From SHZL01 sp963784425 (GTDB lineage Bacteria; Pseudomonadota; Gammaproteobacteria; Xanthomonadales; SZUA-36): a stretch of 64,000 bases of DNA. The stretch spans positions 186,001-250,000 of the forward strand of contig CAWARM010000011.1 of NCBI GenBank assembly GCA_963784425.1. Reading direction: 5' to 3'. A program made the translations under genes and the position numbers. A model generated the notes under the pieces. The model had not been told where the DNA came from. It searched no databases and was given only the letters and a program-made list of their open reading frames with translations. Shown piece by piece: positions 1 to 8,954 of this stretch; position 1 is the stretch's first letter, and each line of letters opens with the position of its first letter.

Positions 1-1835
1 AACTGGTTAACCGCCCGTCGCGATATTCTATTGGGTTCCTTTGCCTGTTCCGGGGTCCCGAACCAGGCATCAAAGGCCACGGGCTCCCAGTCCAGCATGC
101 GCAAGTCGTGTACAAAGCCACTCATGCGGCCGGAAATCTGGCCAAAGGAAAAGGTATTGGTTACTTGCTGCAGATCCAGGTCTTCAACATCGAGGTTGGC
201 GGCCAGGCTGGGTAATACACCAAAGGGACGCTCTAACCGTACGCCGGACAACCGCACCCGACCGTCAAAGACCTTGAATTCTATTTCGCCTTCGACCTCA
301 AGCACACCGGAATTCAGCTTTACTCCGGGAATGCTGCCACTGATGGTCCCGCTGAACGGGGGCCAATCCAGGGCTTGGGCCAGTTGTTGCATCTCCAGGT
401 TGTCGAGGGTTGCGTACATGCGGATTTCCGGTTCTGCCACCGCATCCGTGGCTTTTCCTGGCAACACAACTTGCAGCTTCTCAAGCTCAAGGCGACCGCC
501 CAGCACATCCAATTGCAGTGGGCCGGCCAGGGAAAACTGGCCCGGCGTGGCATTGATCCCGGCCTTCCCTGCGCCGAGGTTGATCTGGCGCAGCAGTAAT
601 CCTTTCCAGGAGAACCTCGACTCGATTCCTCCGTCACCCGGGAGGACATGCGCATCCAGGCCGGTGATGGCAAAGCGATTACGCTTGGTGTCGGCCACCG
701 TTATATCGGCCAGGTCCAGTGTGCCAGCAGTCGTTGCGACTCCTTGCCCTGCTAATTGCCCGGCACCACTCCACAATAAACGGCCCGTGACAGTCAAACC
801 ATCCAGGGCCCAGCCTGCTGCCAGCGACTCAAGGTAGCGGCTGTAGGCTTCAGGAAAATTTAGTTCAAATTGGTCTACCTGATAGGCCAGGCTGCCCAGC
901 GGGTCATTTGTGTTGAAAACCAAATTGGCTGCCAGCTTGAGGGAATGCTCGTCGCGCACCTGCAAATTCTCGATGCGGGCCTGTGTGCCATCCAGCAGGA
1001 GGCTCCCCTGCACCTGCAAGCCCGGACTGGAAAAGGCGGTGTAAAAGTTGTCAATAAGCAGGTCACCCGCAAGGGCGCTTGCTTCAAACTCTGCGTGCAG
1101 GCTGGAACCGGACTGTACGTCTGCGGCAAATTGAAGGTCCAGACCCTCCCCGGCAAAACGGCCATCGGGTGAGTCAAATCCCAGCCCGCTGGTGGTGGCA
1201 GACAATTTCAATTGCGCATCGCCTTCCCGGGGAACGAGTGCCGTCAGACTGCCGGCAGTCGTTCCGCTGCGCACCCAGTGAAACTCCCGGAAGAAAGAGC
1301 CTGGCACCGGCAAACTACGGACAGCTTGCCCATCCCAGGTCAGCACCGCACTGTATTGCTCGTCATCTCCCTGCACAGTAGCGTCGCCGGAAAACGCCCC
1401 ACTGCTCACACTCGATCTCAACAACCAACCTCCTGACTTGCCGACCAGGTTGGCAATCGATCCTGCCAATGGAATGGTCTCTTGCGCAGAAGATTCGGTC
1501 AGGTCAAGCGCCCAGGAACCTCCCGCGCAAGTCGCCGGGGCTTGCAAATCCAGGGAGCCGCAATAAAGCTTCAGATGCTGCAAGGAAAATCCTGCCGGTT
1601 CTGTGAATCGAAGGTTTTCAATTGCAACAGTGATAGCGCCATCCCTCAGATCAAGGACTGCACCGGAGGCCACGTACCGGCCAAGTGCCAACGTCTCAGC
1701 GGCTATTCTGACGGGTGGAAGCGCTGCATGGGCTGGCGCGGTAAGAGCAGGCAACAGGAACAGTGCGCAGAACCTCCTCCAGAAGTATGTCCCGCGGGCG
1801 CGCAGCGCCAGCCGACTTGTTGCATTTCTTGCCAT
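1..1835 (-). CDS. YdbH/AsmA-like envelope protein, C-terminal part cut off by window edge
   Basis: The frame opens with ATG at 1835 and stays open for about 611 codons to the left edge, so the C-terminus is missing. The N-terminus has a basic stretch and then a hydrophobic segment (FCALFLLPALTAPAHA) that looks like a signal peptide, so export is likely. The body is rich in short beta-strand-like repeats alternating hydrophobic and polar residues. Near the edge the motif SGRMSGFVHDLRMLDW followed by PVAFDAWFGTP resembles the conserved C-terminal segment of YdbH-type (dicarboxylate-transport domain) and AsmA-like proteins. These are proposed bridges for phospholipid transport between inner and outer membrane. 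A second ATG at 1825 could be the start. Family assignment comes from pattern recognition and is moderately secure. Confidence 0.62.
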   Translation of the reverse strand, partial: MARNATSRLALRARGTYFWRRFCALFLLPALTAPAHAALPPVRIAAETLALGRYVASGAVLDLRDGAITVAIENLRFTEPAGFSLQHLKLYCGSLDLQAPATCAGGSWALDLTESSAQETIPLAGSIANLVGKSGGWLLRSSVSSGAFSGDATVQGDDEQYSAVLTWDGQAVRSLPVPGSFFREFHWVRSGTTAGSLTALVPREGDAQLKLSATTSGLGFDSPDGRFAGEGLDLQFAADVQSGSSLHAEFEASALAGDLLIDNFYTAFSSPGLQVQGSLLLDGTQARIENLQVRDEHSLKLAANLVFNTNDPLGSLAYQVDQFELNFPEAYSRYLESLAAGWALDGLTVTGRLLWSGAGQLAGQGVATTAGTLDLADITVADTKRNRFAITGLDAHVLPGDGGIESRFSWKGLLLRQINLGAGKAGINATPGQFSLAGPLQLDVLGGRLELEKLQVVLPGKATDAVAEPEIRMYATLDNLEMQQLAQALDWPPFSGTISGSIPGVKLNSGVLEVEGEIEFKVFDGRVRLSGVRLERPFGVLPSLAANLDVEDLDLQQVTNTFSFGQISGRMSGFVHDLRMLDWEPVAFDAWFGTPEQAKEPNRISRRAVNQ

Positions 1836-1922
1836 CCGCCTATTCTGACAGATGCAGGGCGGTTCATGGCACACTGGTAGTGAAGACATCAGTCGAACAG
1901 GGGGCGCCAACAGCGCAATGAC

Positions 1923-2630
1923 GTGTCACACACCGGGGAAAGATACAGCGGGCCGAAAATCCTGATCGCTGACGATGACAGCGTGAGCCGTCTTTTTTGC
2001 TGCCAGTCACTGGCGCTACCCGGGGTCCGGGTCCTGGCCGCAGAATCCGGCAAAACCGCCATCCACCTGGCTGCAAGCTATCTACCCGACATCGTTCTCA
2101 TGGATGCGCATCTGCAGGACATGAGCGGCGTGGAGGCCATTGCCACCATCCGCCGCGCAAGGCCGGATGCCCGTCCTGCACCCTGCTTCGCCGGAATGAC
2201 TGCAGACAATTCAGCGACTGCAGTGCAAGCAATGCGAGCTGCTGGTTGCCTGTCCATACTCATCAAGCCGTTCACAGCGCAAGCCCTGGTAGCGTGTATT
2301 CGCGAGGCATGCGGACCCGGTTCAGCCTTCCAGGACTTCCTGCCCGCACCACAGAACCTGGAATGCAGGCGACAACTACAAGCCAGGTTCTATGGCGACC
2401 TTGCCGGCCAATTGGAAGAATTGGACGGCGCCATTACGCAGCTGGATTGGGATGGTGTACAGCGGCTCGTTCACAGGCTAAGCGGAGCAGCGGCGCTGGC
2501 GGGATTGGGAGATGTTGCACAAAGCGGCCGGGCCTTGTTACGCCGCCTTCCACCAACAGGTTCCGCCTGCACCCTGGCGGATTCATACATGTTCTTCTTG
2601 CAGCGACTGGCGGAAGTTTCCCCGCCGTAG
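1923..2630 (+). CDS. Response regulator receiver-HPt two-domain protein
   Basis: This 235-residue protein has a CheY-like receiver domain (about residues 12-130), with the acidic pocket D17-D19, phosphoacceptor D61 and conserved K115. A helical histidine phosphotransfer domain follows (about 145-230), where H184 sits in the HPt-like context HRLSGAA. There is no DNA-binding output, so it probably relays phosphate between a sensor kinase and another regulator. No kinase gene is adjacent; it is an orphan between the YdbH-like gene (divergent) and pdxJ (convergent). The start is GTG at 1923; an ATG at 1919 is in another frame. The partner is unknown. Confidence 0.8.
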   Translation: MSHTGERYSGPKILIADDDSVSRLFCCQSLALPGVRVLAAESGKTAIHLAASYLPDIVLMDAHLQDMSGVEAIATIRRARPDARPAPCFAGMTADNSATAVQAMRAAGCLSILIKPFTAQALVACIREACGPGSAFQDFLPAPQNLECRRQLQARFYGDLAGQLEELDGAITQLDWDGVQRLVHRLSGAAALAGLGDVAQSGRALLRRLPPTGSACTLADSYMFFLQRLAEVSPP

Positions 2631-2649
2631 TGTCCGTGTGACCGACTGC

Positions 2650-3369
2650 TCAAGCCTTACGCACGAGTTCCTTCATTTCTCTCACCGCAGTTTCCAGTCC
2701 GACAAAAATCGCCCGTGCAACGATCGCATGGCCAATGTTCAATTCCGTCATGAATGGTAACCCCGCCACGGCAGAGACATTCTGATAGTGCAGTCCGTGC
2801 CCGGCATTGATTTGCAGCCCCAGCTCGTGCCCAAGTTCGCACGCCCTTCGCAATCGCAGCAACTCGGTTTGCTGGGCCACGCCCTCAGCATCTGCATAAG
2901 TCCCGGTGTGCAGCTCCACGACTTGCGCGCCTGTTGCAGCACTGGCACGCAACTGTTCCGGGTGCGGGTCAATGAACAAGGAAACACGAATTCCGGCATC
3001 CTGCAGCGTACCGACCGCCGGCGCAATCAGGCCGTGATGCGCGACCACGTCCAACCCCCCTTCCGTGGTCAACTCTGCACGTTTTTCCGGCACCAGGCAG
3101 ACGTCAGCTGGCCGGTGCAACAGGGCGATGTCAAGCATTTCCCGGGTGACTGCCATTTCCAGGTTGATCCGGGTCGCACACCCCTTGATCAACGCAGCAA
3201 CATCGGCATCCTGGATGTGCCGCCGGTCTTCCCGTAAATGAATTGTGATGGAATCTGCGCCGGCGCATTCGGCCATGCGCGCGCTTTCGAGTACCGACGG
3301 GTAACTTGTCCCACGTGCTTGCCTGACCGTTGCCACGTGGTCCACATTAACGCCGAGCAGTACCGTCAT
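2650..3369 (-). CDS. pdxJ: Pyridoxine 5'-phosphate synthase
   Basis: PdxJ condenses 3-amino-1-hydroxyacetone phosphate (from PdxA) with 1-deoxyxylulose 5-phosphate to give pyridoxine 5'-phosphate, the last ring-forming step of the DXP-dependent vitamin B6 route in the cytoplasm. The 239 residues match the family length. The hallmark N-terminal NVDHVATVRQARGT, the active-site segment ITIHLREDRRHI and the C-terminal INAGHGLHYQNV are all present, giving the expected TIM-barrel residues. It is the last gene of the lepA-lepB-DUF4845-rnc-era-recO-pdxJ series, 27 bases after recO. The acpS gene that follows pdxJ in enterics is absent here; a convergent receiver-HPt gene lies next. Confidence 0.97.
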   Translation of the reverse strand: MTVLLGVNVDHVATVRQARGTSYPSVLESARMAECAGADSITIHLREDRRHIQDADVAALIKGCATRINLEMAVTREMLDIALLHRPADVCLVPEKRAELTTEGGLDVVAHHGLIAPAVGTLQDAGIRVSLFIDPHPEQLRASAATGAQVVELHTGTYADAEGVAQQTELLRLRRACELGHELGLQINAGHGLHYQNVSAVAGLPFMTELNIGHAIVARAIFVGLETAVREMKELVRKA

Positions 3370-3396
3370 GATTGCTCTCCTTCTGCTACGTTCATT

Positions 3397-4110
3397 TCAC
3401 TGGAACAGTGCTTGCGATACCAGTGGCTTGTCGCCGAGGTGGTGTTTCAAAACCCGTCGCATCAGGCGCTTCAGCTCGTGTTGATGTTCCTCCCGGATGG
3501 TGTTGCATTGTAACGCCAGCAAAGCCGCACCGGAAACCAGCCGGGTATCAGCCGCCCCGCCTTCGGAGGACGAGGCTTTGCCGCGCCGGACCAAGCCGCG
3601 CTCGGGAATATAGTCGTACCAGCCTGCTGCAGTGACCGGCACGCCCGTATCGTGCTCACACTCCAGCTGCAGACCAAACCCGAGCGCTTCCAGCAACTGT
3701 TTTTCGAAGGTACGCAGTATGGGCTCGGGCTGCTGGCTTTGCAGGAGTTCAGCGAGAAGGTGTCGATAGGTTTCAAACAGCTCCGGGTGAGCATCCGACC
3801 GGCGCAAGCCCCGCATCAGCAGCTCATTGATGTACAGACCGCAAAAAATTGCCTCGCCGCGCGCTGCTGGTGGCGAAGCAACCTGGTCAGCCGCGGTCAG
3901 GGTACCCAGTTCCCCACGCTGATTCCAACTGAGCAACAAGGGCCGGAACGGCTGCAATACACTCTTCCAGCGCGACCGCGGCCCGCGTGCACCGCGCGCA
4001 ATCAAACCTACCCTGCCATGATCGCGAGTGAAAGCTTCCAGCAATATGCTGCTTTCCCGGTATGGCCGGCCGTGCAGCACGTAGGCCGGTTCCAGGCTTA
4101 TCCGCAACAT
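3397..4110 (-). CDS. recO: DNA repair protein RecO
   Basis: RecO works with RecF and RecR to load RecA on SSB-coated single-stranded DNA and to anneal complementary strands. The 237 residues are close to the usual 240. The N-terminal OB-fold region is recognisable (PAYVLHGRPYRESSILLEAF, then GRVGLIARGARGPRS), followed by the helical C-terminal domain. There is no cysteine zinc cluster, as usual in gammaproteobacterial RecO. The gene starts 3 bases after the era stop, suggesting translational coupling, and precedes pdxJ. The era-recO-pdxJ order is classic for the class. Confidence 0.95.
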   Translation of the reverse strand: MLRISLEPAYVLHGRPYRESSILLEAFTRDHGRVGLIARGARGPRSRWKSVLQPFRPLLLSWNQRGELGTLTAADQVASPPAARGEAIFCGLYINELLMRGLRRSDAHPELFETYRHLLAELLQSQQPEPILRTFEKQLLEALGFGLQLECEHDTGVPVTAAGWYDYIPERGLVRRGKASSSEGGAADTRLVSGAALLALQCNTIREEHQHELKRLMRRVLKHHLGDKPLVSQALFQ

Positions 4111-4113
4111 CTG

Positions 4114-5034
4114 TCACCCATGAAACTCATCGAAGCCAAGTTGCCGCATGGATTTTTCATTGTCCGACCAGTCGTGGCTTACCTTGACCCAGGTACGCAG
4201 GAAGACTTTCTGCCCGAATAATTCTTCCAGTGCGGACCTCGCCTTGGAACCTACTTGTTTCAATACCTGCCCGCTGCTGCCAATGACAATCTGCTTCTGA
4301 CCCTCACGCTCCACCCAGATGATTGCAGAGATACGCAGCAGCTCAGGGCTTCTCTTGAATTCCTCCACTTCCACGGTCAAGGCATAAGGCAATTCCTGAT
4401 TCAGGCGCAGCATCAGCTGCTCGCGGATCAATTCACCCGCCAGGAACCGTTCGCTGCGATCAGTGAACTGGTCTTCGTCGTACATTGGCTTGGAAAATGG
4501 CAAGTGCTGCATCACCAATGCCTCCAGGTCTGCCACGCCTTTGCCTTGCCTGGCCGAGATCAGCACCACGTGGGCAAACGACTTGTTCTGGACCTTGTCC
4601 TGCAGAAATTCCAGCAAACGCGTCTTGTCGGCGACCTGGTCGACCTTGTTGACCACAAGGATGATGGGGACCGCAACGTCTTCAAGTGCGCGCGCCACAT
4701 ATTCATCCTGCCTGGTCCAGCGCTCAGCCTCGATGAGAAACAACACGAGGTCGACACCGTTTAGAGCCGCCCGCGCGATCCGGTTCATGTAGCGATTGAG
4801 TGCGCGCTTGGCCGCAAGATGGATTCCAGGCGTGTCCAGGAAGACTACCTGGCCTTCCGCCGTTGTCTTGATGCCCGCAATTTGCTGGCGTGTCGTCTGT
4901 GGCTTGGCGGTGACGATGCTGAGTTTTTGTCCCAGGAACCGATTCAGCAGGGTAGATTTGCCTACATTTGGACGACCTATCAGCGCGACGTAACCACAGC
5001 GGGTTTGCCCTGCCTGCAATGCATCGGATTCCAT
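4114..5034 (-). CDS. era: GTPase Era
   Basis: Era is an essential GTPase that binds the 3' end of 16S rRNA and helps 30S subunit maturation at the inner face of the membrane. The 306 residues contain G1 (GRPNVGKST), G3 (DTPG), G4 (NKVD) and G5 (ISA) motifs in the first half. A C-terminal KH domain follows, with VIGSSGQVLKQVGSKAR as the RNA-binding helix-turn. Its ATG shares one base with the rnc stop (TAATG at 5036-5032), so translation is probably coupled to RNase III, with which Era cooperates in rRNA processing. Confidence 0.98.
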   Translation of the reverse strand: MESDALQAGQTRCGYVALIGRPNVGKSTLLNRFLGQKLSIVTAKPQTTRQQIAGIKTTAEGQVVFLDTPGIHLAAKRALNRYMNRIARAALNGVDLVLFLIEAERWTRQDEYVARALEDVAVPIILVVNKVDQVADKTRLLEFLQDKVQNKSFAHVVLISARQGKGVADLEALVMQHLPFSKPMYDEDQFTDRSERFLAGELIREQLMLRLNQELPYALTVEVEEFKRSPELLRISAIIWVEREGQKQIVIGSSGQVLKQVGSKARSALEELFGQKVFLRTWVKVSHDWSDNEKSMRQLGFDEFHG

Positions 5035-5708
5035 TACCCCGTTTTCCGGTCGGTAAGGAGTTTGAGCAATTCATCGGCTGCCATTTGCTCCGCTTTCCGG
5101 CGACTGCCTCCAGTCGCTACTGTCCGGGCTTCACCGTCCCCAAGGCCACATTGCACGTGGAACCTCTTGGCGTGATCAGCTCCTTCTTCTCGCAGCAGCG
5201 TATAAGCCGGCAAAGGTCTCGCGCGGGCTTGCAACCATTCCTGCAAGCGGGTCTTGGCATCCTTCAACTCTTCTGCGGGCGGCAAATCGTTGATCAACGG
5301 GTCGCACAAGTCCTCAATCACCTTGCGACAGGCATCATAACCACCATCAAGATAAATAGCCCCAAGGATTGATTCTACTGCATCTGCCAGAATTGAAGAC
5401 CGGCGAAAACCACCTGACTTCATTTCACCCTCACCTAGATTGAGGTGTCGGCCAAGGTCTAGCTGAACCGCAATTTCGCTCAGCGTTTTTCCCCGCACAA
5501 TGCGGGCGCGCATCCTGCTCAGATCGCCTTCCGGCGCGAGGGGAAAGAGTTCGAACAGTCGGGTGGAAACGACCATATTGAGGATACTGTCGCCAAGAAA
5601 TTCAAGCCGCTCGTAATTTGAGCGCCCAACACTTCTATGTGTCAGTGCCTGTTGTAGCAGGTCAGCGTTGTTGAAGTGGTAGTCAACACCCGGTAGAGCA
5701 TTAATCAC
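5034..5708 (-). CDS. rnc: Ribonuclease III
   Basis: RNase III cuts double-stranded RNA, including the rRNA precursor stems. The 224 residues show the signature ERLEFLGDSILNMVV with metal-binding acidic residues. The second acidic cluster is DAVESILGAIYLDGGYD. A C-terminal double-stranded RNA-binding domain (about residues 152-220) ends in the basic helix GSRRKAEQMAADELLKLL. It overlaps era by one base and lies one base after the DUF4845 gene, so the three are surely co-transcribed. In many bacteria RNase III cleaves its own leader; no such stem was identified here. Confidence 0.98.
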   Translation of the reverse strand: MINALPGVDYHFNNADLLQQALTHRSVGRSNYERLEFLGDSILNMVVSTRLFELFPLAPEGDLSRMRARIVRGKTLSEIAVQLDLGRHLNLGEGEMKSGGFRRSSILADAVESILGAIYLDGGYDACRKVIEDLCDPLINDLPPAEELKDAKTRLQEWLQARARPLPAYTLLREEGADHAKRFHVQCGLGDGEARTVATGGSRRKAEQMAADELLKLLTDRKTG

Positions 5709-5709
5709 G

Positions 5710-6099
5710 CTATCGTCTCAGCGTCACCGTTTTATCGAAGTGGAGGATAAGGTCTATGTTGCCAATCCATGTCTTCCTGACATCATATACGACCTGGATC
5801 TTGATACCCTGGCTGCGACTGAGATGTATGTGCTCACGCCGAATATTGTCGCTGGCATAACTGACCCACAAGCTATTGATGATCTTGTTCTTGATCTGTG
5901 AAGGCGCCATGTCAGCTGCTCCAGGATCTTCCTGCACGAGCTGCAGGGCATTAAGCAGCGCATTGTATTCCAGATAAACCGGAATAATTTTCATGCCCGT
6001 GTAGGCGAAAAAAAGGCCGACCGCCAGGACAATTCCAAAACTGATCAGCGTCAAACCACGCTGTTTGCGAAAATTCGATTTGATGTTCAAGGCGATCAC
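5710..6099 (-). CDS. DUF4845 membrane-anchored protein
   Basis: A 129-residue protein of the DUF4845 family, which in many gammaproteobacteria sits between lepB and rnc exactly as here. A basic N-terminus (KSNFRKQRG) precedes one hydrophobic segment (LTLISFGIVLAVGLFFAYTG). The rest is a small soluble domain of about 100 residues, probably periplasmic, ending in beta strands (LILHFDKTVTLRR). The N-terminus resembles a type IV pilin-like leader (RKQRGLTLISF), but the usual glutamate at +5 is missing, so prepilin processing is doubtful. The function is unknown. A gap of 164 bases separates it from lepB. Confidence 0.85.
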   Translation of the reverse strand: MIALNIKSNFRKQRGLTLISFGIVLAVGLFFAYTGMKIIPVYLEYNALLNALQLVQEDPGAADMAPSQIKNKIINSLWVSYASDNIRREHIHLSRSQGIKIQVVYDVRKTWIGNIDLILHFDKTVTLRR

Positions 6100-6263
6100 C
6101 TGTCTGCTTGGTTGGATATCCGTATCCCCGCTTCAAACCGGCACTGAACCCGGCGGGCTTTCGATCACTCAGCGCGCATACTATAGCGCTTTCCCGCTAC
6201 CAACGACATGCCAGTCCATACCGGCTTCATGGTTTTCGCCAAGCACGGCCTGGCAGGTGCTGC

Positions 6264-7064
6264 CTAGTGAATGCCATCACCAATGCGGGTAAAGTCGCCA
6301 CAACCCTGGTTGAGATCAAAGTTCATCCAGATTCCAACCGCGCGCCCCATCAGGTTCTCTTCCGGGACGAAGCCCCATTCGCGGCTGTCATTGCTGCGAT
6401 CGCGGTTATCACCCATCATGAAATAGTGCCCAGGAGGAACTTCCCATTGTCCATCGCGAGCCGGGGAGCCCAGGTGAATCAGCGTGTCGTGCTGAACCTC
6501 GCCAAGCTGCTCCTGCACTCGGTGCGCATCAGATTCGGGCGTGGAGCATTTGACCTCGGCGCTGCTATAAATGCCCTGGTCCTCGGTTGCAACCAGCTCG
6601 CCATTAATGAATAGCTGCTTGTCACGGTATGTGATCGTATCTCCAGGCAGGCCGACCAAGCGCTTGATAAAGTTTACTGAAGGGTTAACCGGGTAACGAA
6701 ACACAACTACATCGCCGCGCTTTGGTTCGCCCACGGAGATGAAGCGTGTATTGAGAACCGGCAATTTCAATCCATAAGCGTACTTGTTCACCAGGATGAA
6801 ATCGCCCACCAGGAGGGTTGGGATCATTGATCCTGACGGAATCTTGAACGGCTCGAACAAGAACGAGCGAAACAACAATACGATTAACAACACCGGGAAC
6901 AAGGACCTCGAATACTCGACTATTACCGGGTCCCGTGGTTTCATTACTTTTTGCTGCACGGCTTTATCCATGCGGCGGCGCCGGAAAAGCAGGTTATCAG
7001 CCAACCAAACCAGGCCGGAAAGCAGGGTGAGTATGACCAGTAACAATGCAAAATCTGGAATCAT
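6264..7064 (-). CDS. lepB: Signal peptidase I
   Basis: LepB removes signal peptides from exported pre-proteins on the periplasmic face of the inner membrane. The 266 residues have two N-terminal membrane segments (about residues 4-22 and 55-70). The catalytic serine box is PSGSMIPTLLVGD, the lysine box is NFIKRLVGLPGD, and the C-terminal box is GDNRDRSNDSREWGFVPEENLMG. All residues of the Ser-Lys dyad are intact. It follows lepA by 8 bases, the usual lepA-lepB operon. Confidence 0.98.
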   Translation of the reverse strand: MIPDFALLLVILTLLSGLVWLADNLLFRRRRMDKAVQQKVMKPRDPVIVEYSRSLFPVLLIVLLFRSFLFEPFKIPSGSMIPTLLVGDFILVNKYAYGLKLPVLNTRFISVGEPKRGDVVVFRYPVNPSVNFIKRLVGLPGDTITYRDKQLFINGELVATEDQGIYSSAEVKCSTPESDAHRVQEQLGEVQHDTLIHLGSPARDGQWEVPPGHYFMMGDNRDRSNDSREWGFVPEENLMGRAVGIWMNFDLNQGCGDFTRIGDGIH

Positions 7065-7072
7065 GACGCTAA

Positions 7073-8875
7073 TTACCTCTTGGTATCCTGTTGCAGTATC
7101 GCAAGGAATGCTTCCTGCGGAATCTCGACTCTACCCACCTGCTTCATGCGCCGCTTACCGGCTTTCTGTTTTTCCAGTAACTTCCGTTTGCGCGTTATGT
7201 CCCCGCCGTAGCACTTTGCAGTGACGTTTTTTCGCAGGGCCTTTACGTTGGTGCGGGCGATGACCTGCGCACCAATGGCCGACTGTATGGCAATGTCGAA
7301 CATCTGGCGCGGAATCAGTTCTTTCATTTTTGTTGCCAGTTCCCTGCCGCGCCGCTGGGCCTGGTCACCATGCATGATCAAGGACAAAGCATCGACCCTG
7401 TCGCCGTTTATCATTACATCCACACGCACGAACGGGCCCGCCTCAAAGCGGACGAAGTGGTAATCAAAGGAAGCGTAACCGCGGCTTACGGATTTCAGCT
7501 TGTCAAAAAAGTCGAGTACGACTTCGGAAAGCGGCAACTCGTAGCGAATGGAGACCTGGCTGCCCAGGTACTGGATGGAGAGCTGGCGACCGCGCTTTTC
7601 TTCACATAATCCTATGACCGCACCTACGTAATCCTGTGGCACCAGGATGTTGGCCTCGATGATGGGCTCGCGTATTTCCGCAATCTTGTTGACCGGCGGC
7701 AAGCTGGCCGGGTTCTCCAGCGTAATCACGGCGCCGTCCATCATCTGTATTTCGTAGATTACGGTTGGGGCAGTCGATATAAGCTCGACGCCATATTCGC
7801 GTTCCAGCCGCTCCTGCACGATTTCCATGTGCAACAGACCAAGGAAACCGCAGCGGAACCCAAAACCCAGAGCCTCTGACGACTCCGGCTCAAACTGCAG
7901 GGCAGCATCATTGAGTTGCAAGCGGTCCAGTGCTTCCCGCAGTGCCGGAAAGTCATCTGCATCAGTTGGAAAGAAACCGGCAAATACCCTCGGTTTAAGT
8001 TTCTTGAATCCAGGCAGTGCTGTTTCGGCGCCGCTTTTTGCAAGGGTGATGGTATCGCCAACCGGCGCTCCATGTACGTCCTTGATGCCAGCAACCAGGA
8101 ACCCCACCTCCCCGACACCAATTCGGTCTCGTTGTTCTCGCTTGGGCGTGAACACGCCTACCTGCTCAACCTGGTGCTGATTACCGGACGCCATCAGCTT
8201 GATCTTTTCGCCCTTGCCAACAGAACCGTCAACGACACGAATCAGCGATACAACACCGAGGTAATTATCAAACCAGGAGTCAATAATCAGAGCTTTGAAC
8301 GGCGCATCTGCATCGCCTGCGGGCGCTGGTATCGCAAGTACCAGGGTTTCGAGAATGTCCGCGACCCCCTCCCCTGTTTTCGCACTGACCATGCGGCAAT
8401 CAGAGGCTTCTATACCGATGATGTCCTCGATTTCTTTCTTCACCCGATCCGGCTCGGCAGAGGGCAAATCAATCTTGTTGAGAACCGGTATGACCGTGAG
8501 GCCCAGTTCAACCGCAGTGTAACAATTGGCAACACTCTGGGCTTCGACACCCTGCGCCGCATCTACAACCAGCAACGCCCCCTCGCAGGCCGCCAGGGAT
8601 CTGGACACTTCATAGCAGAAGTCCACATGCCCCGGCGTGTCGATAAAATTCAGCTGGTAGGTCGTGCCATTGCGTGCCGTGTAGTTGAGCGTTACGGACT
8701 GCGCCTTGATGGTAATGCCGCGTTCGCGCTCGAGGTCCATGGAGTCCAGCACCTGGTTGGACATTTCGCGCTCGGTCAGGCCGCCACAAAGCTGAATAAA
8801 TCGATCCGCCAGGGTCGATTTGCCATGGTCAACGTGCGCGATAATTGAAAAATTTCGAATATTTGACTGCTTCAT
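7073..8875 (-). CDS. lepA: Elongation factor 4 (LepA)
   Basis: LepA is a ribosome-associated translational GTPase related to EF-G. From ATG at 8875 the protein has 600 residues, the family norm. It shows G1 AHVDHGKST, G3 DTPGHVDF and G4 NKIDLP motifs, EF-G-like domains, and the LepA-specific C-terminal domain ending in KAGKRRMKQVGRVEIPQEAF. A longer frame from ATG 8905 was rejected although AGGAG precedes it, because that ATG lies inside a perfect 10-bp hairpin stem and adds ten residues foreign to the family. It heads the lepA-pdxJ series; a TATAAT at 8952-8947 may be its promoter. Confidence 0.96.
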   Translation of the reverse strand: MKQSNIRNFSIIAHVDHGKSTLADRFIQLCGGLTEREMSNQVLDSMDLERERGITIKAQSVTLNYTARNGTTYQLNFIDTPGHVDFCYEVSRSLAACEGALLVVDAAQGVEAQSVANCYTAVELGLTVIPVLNKIDLPSAEPDRVKKEIEDIIGIEASDCRMVSAKTGEGVADILETLVLAIPAPAGDADAPFKALIIDSWFDNYLGVVSLIRVVDGSVGKGEKIKLMASGNQHQVEQVGVFTPKREQRDRIGVGEVGFLVAGIKDVHGAPVGDTITLAKSGAETALPGFKKLKPRVFAGFFPTDADDFPALREALDRLQLNDAALQFEPESSEALGFGFRCGFLGLLHMEIVQERLEREYGVELISTAPTVIYEIQMMDGAVITLENPASLPPVNKIAEIREPIIEANILVPQDYVGAVIGLCEEKRGRQLSIQYLGSQVSIRYELPLSEVVLDFFDKLKSVSRGYASFDYHFVRFEAGPFVRVDVMINGDRVDALSLIMHGDQAQRRGRELATKMKELIPRQMFDIAIQSAIGAQVIARTNVKALRKNVTAKCYGGDITRKRKLLEKQKAGKRRMKQVGRVEIPQEAFLAILQQDTKR

Positions 8876-8895
8876 GGCTGTAAACGGCTGACAGG

Positions 8896-8930
8896 AAAAG
8901 GCCATCCGCTCCTCAGGGAACGGATGGCCT
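8896..8930 (-). terminator. Hairpin with T-run between mucD and lepA
   Basis: On the minus strand AGGCCATCCG (8930-8921) pairs perfectly with CGGATGGCCT (8908-8899) around a 12-base loop, followed by a run of four T. It lies 24 bases after the mucD stop and 20 bases before the lepA start, so it fits a Rho-independent terminator for the rpoE-mucD transcript. The T-run is short, so some read-through into lepA is possible. Confidence 0.7.
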
Positions 8931-8946
8931 GTATACCGGGTGCCAG

Positions 8947-8952
8947 ATTATA
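8947..8952 (-). promoter_or_regulatory. Candidate -10 element for the lepA operon
   Basis: A perfect TATAAT on the minus strand lies just after the mucD stop. No convincing -35 is seen 16-18 bases upstream. If used, transcription would begin before the hairpin at 8930-8899, placing that hairpin in the lepA leader. Confidence 0.35.
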
Positions 8953-8954
8953 GC

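Noticed and set aside
31..837. Long plus-strand open frame (268 codons) at the left edge
   Set aside because: It is antisense to the YdbH/AsmA-like gene, whose minus-strand frame is open to the edge, has a signal peptide and a recognisable C-terminal motif.
5950..6136. Type IV prepilin-like start in the DUF4845 protein
   Set aside because: The leader lacks the glutamate at +5 and no pilin genes are near; the family is conserved at this locus independently of pili.
7916..8848. 310-codon plus-strand frame inside lepA
   Set aside because: Antisense shadow of a fully conserved LepA; no ribosome site or family similarity.
8876..8905. Upstream ATG for lepA with good AGGAG
   Set aside because: The ATG lies in the stem of a perfect hairpin and would add ten residues absent from EF4 proteins.
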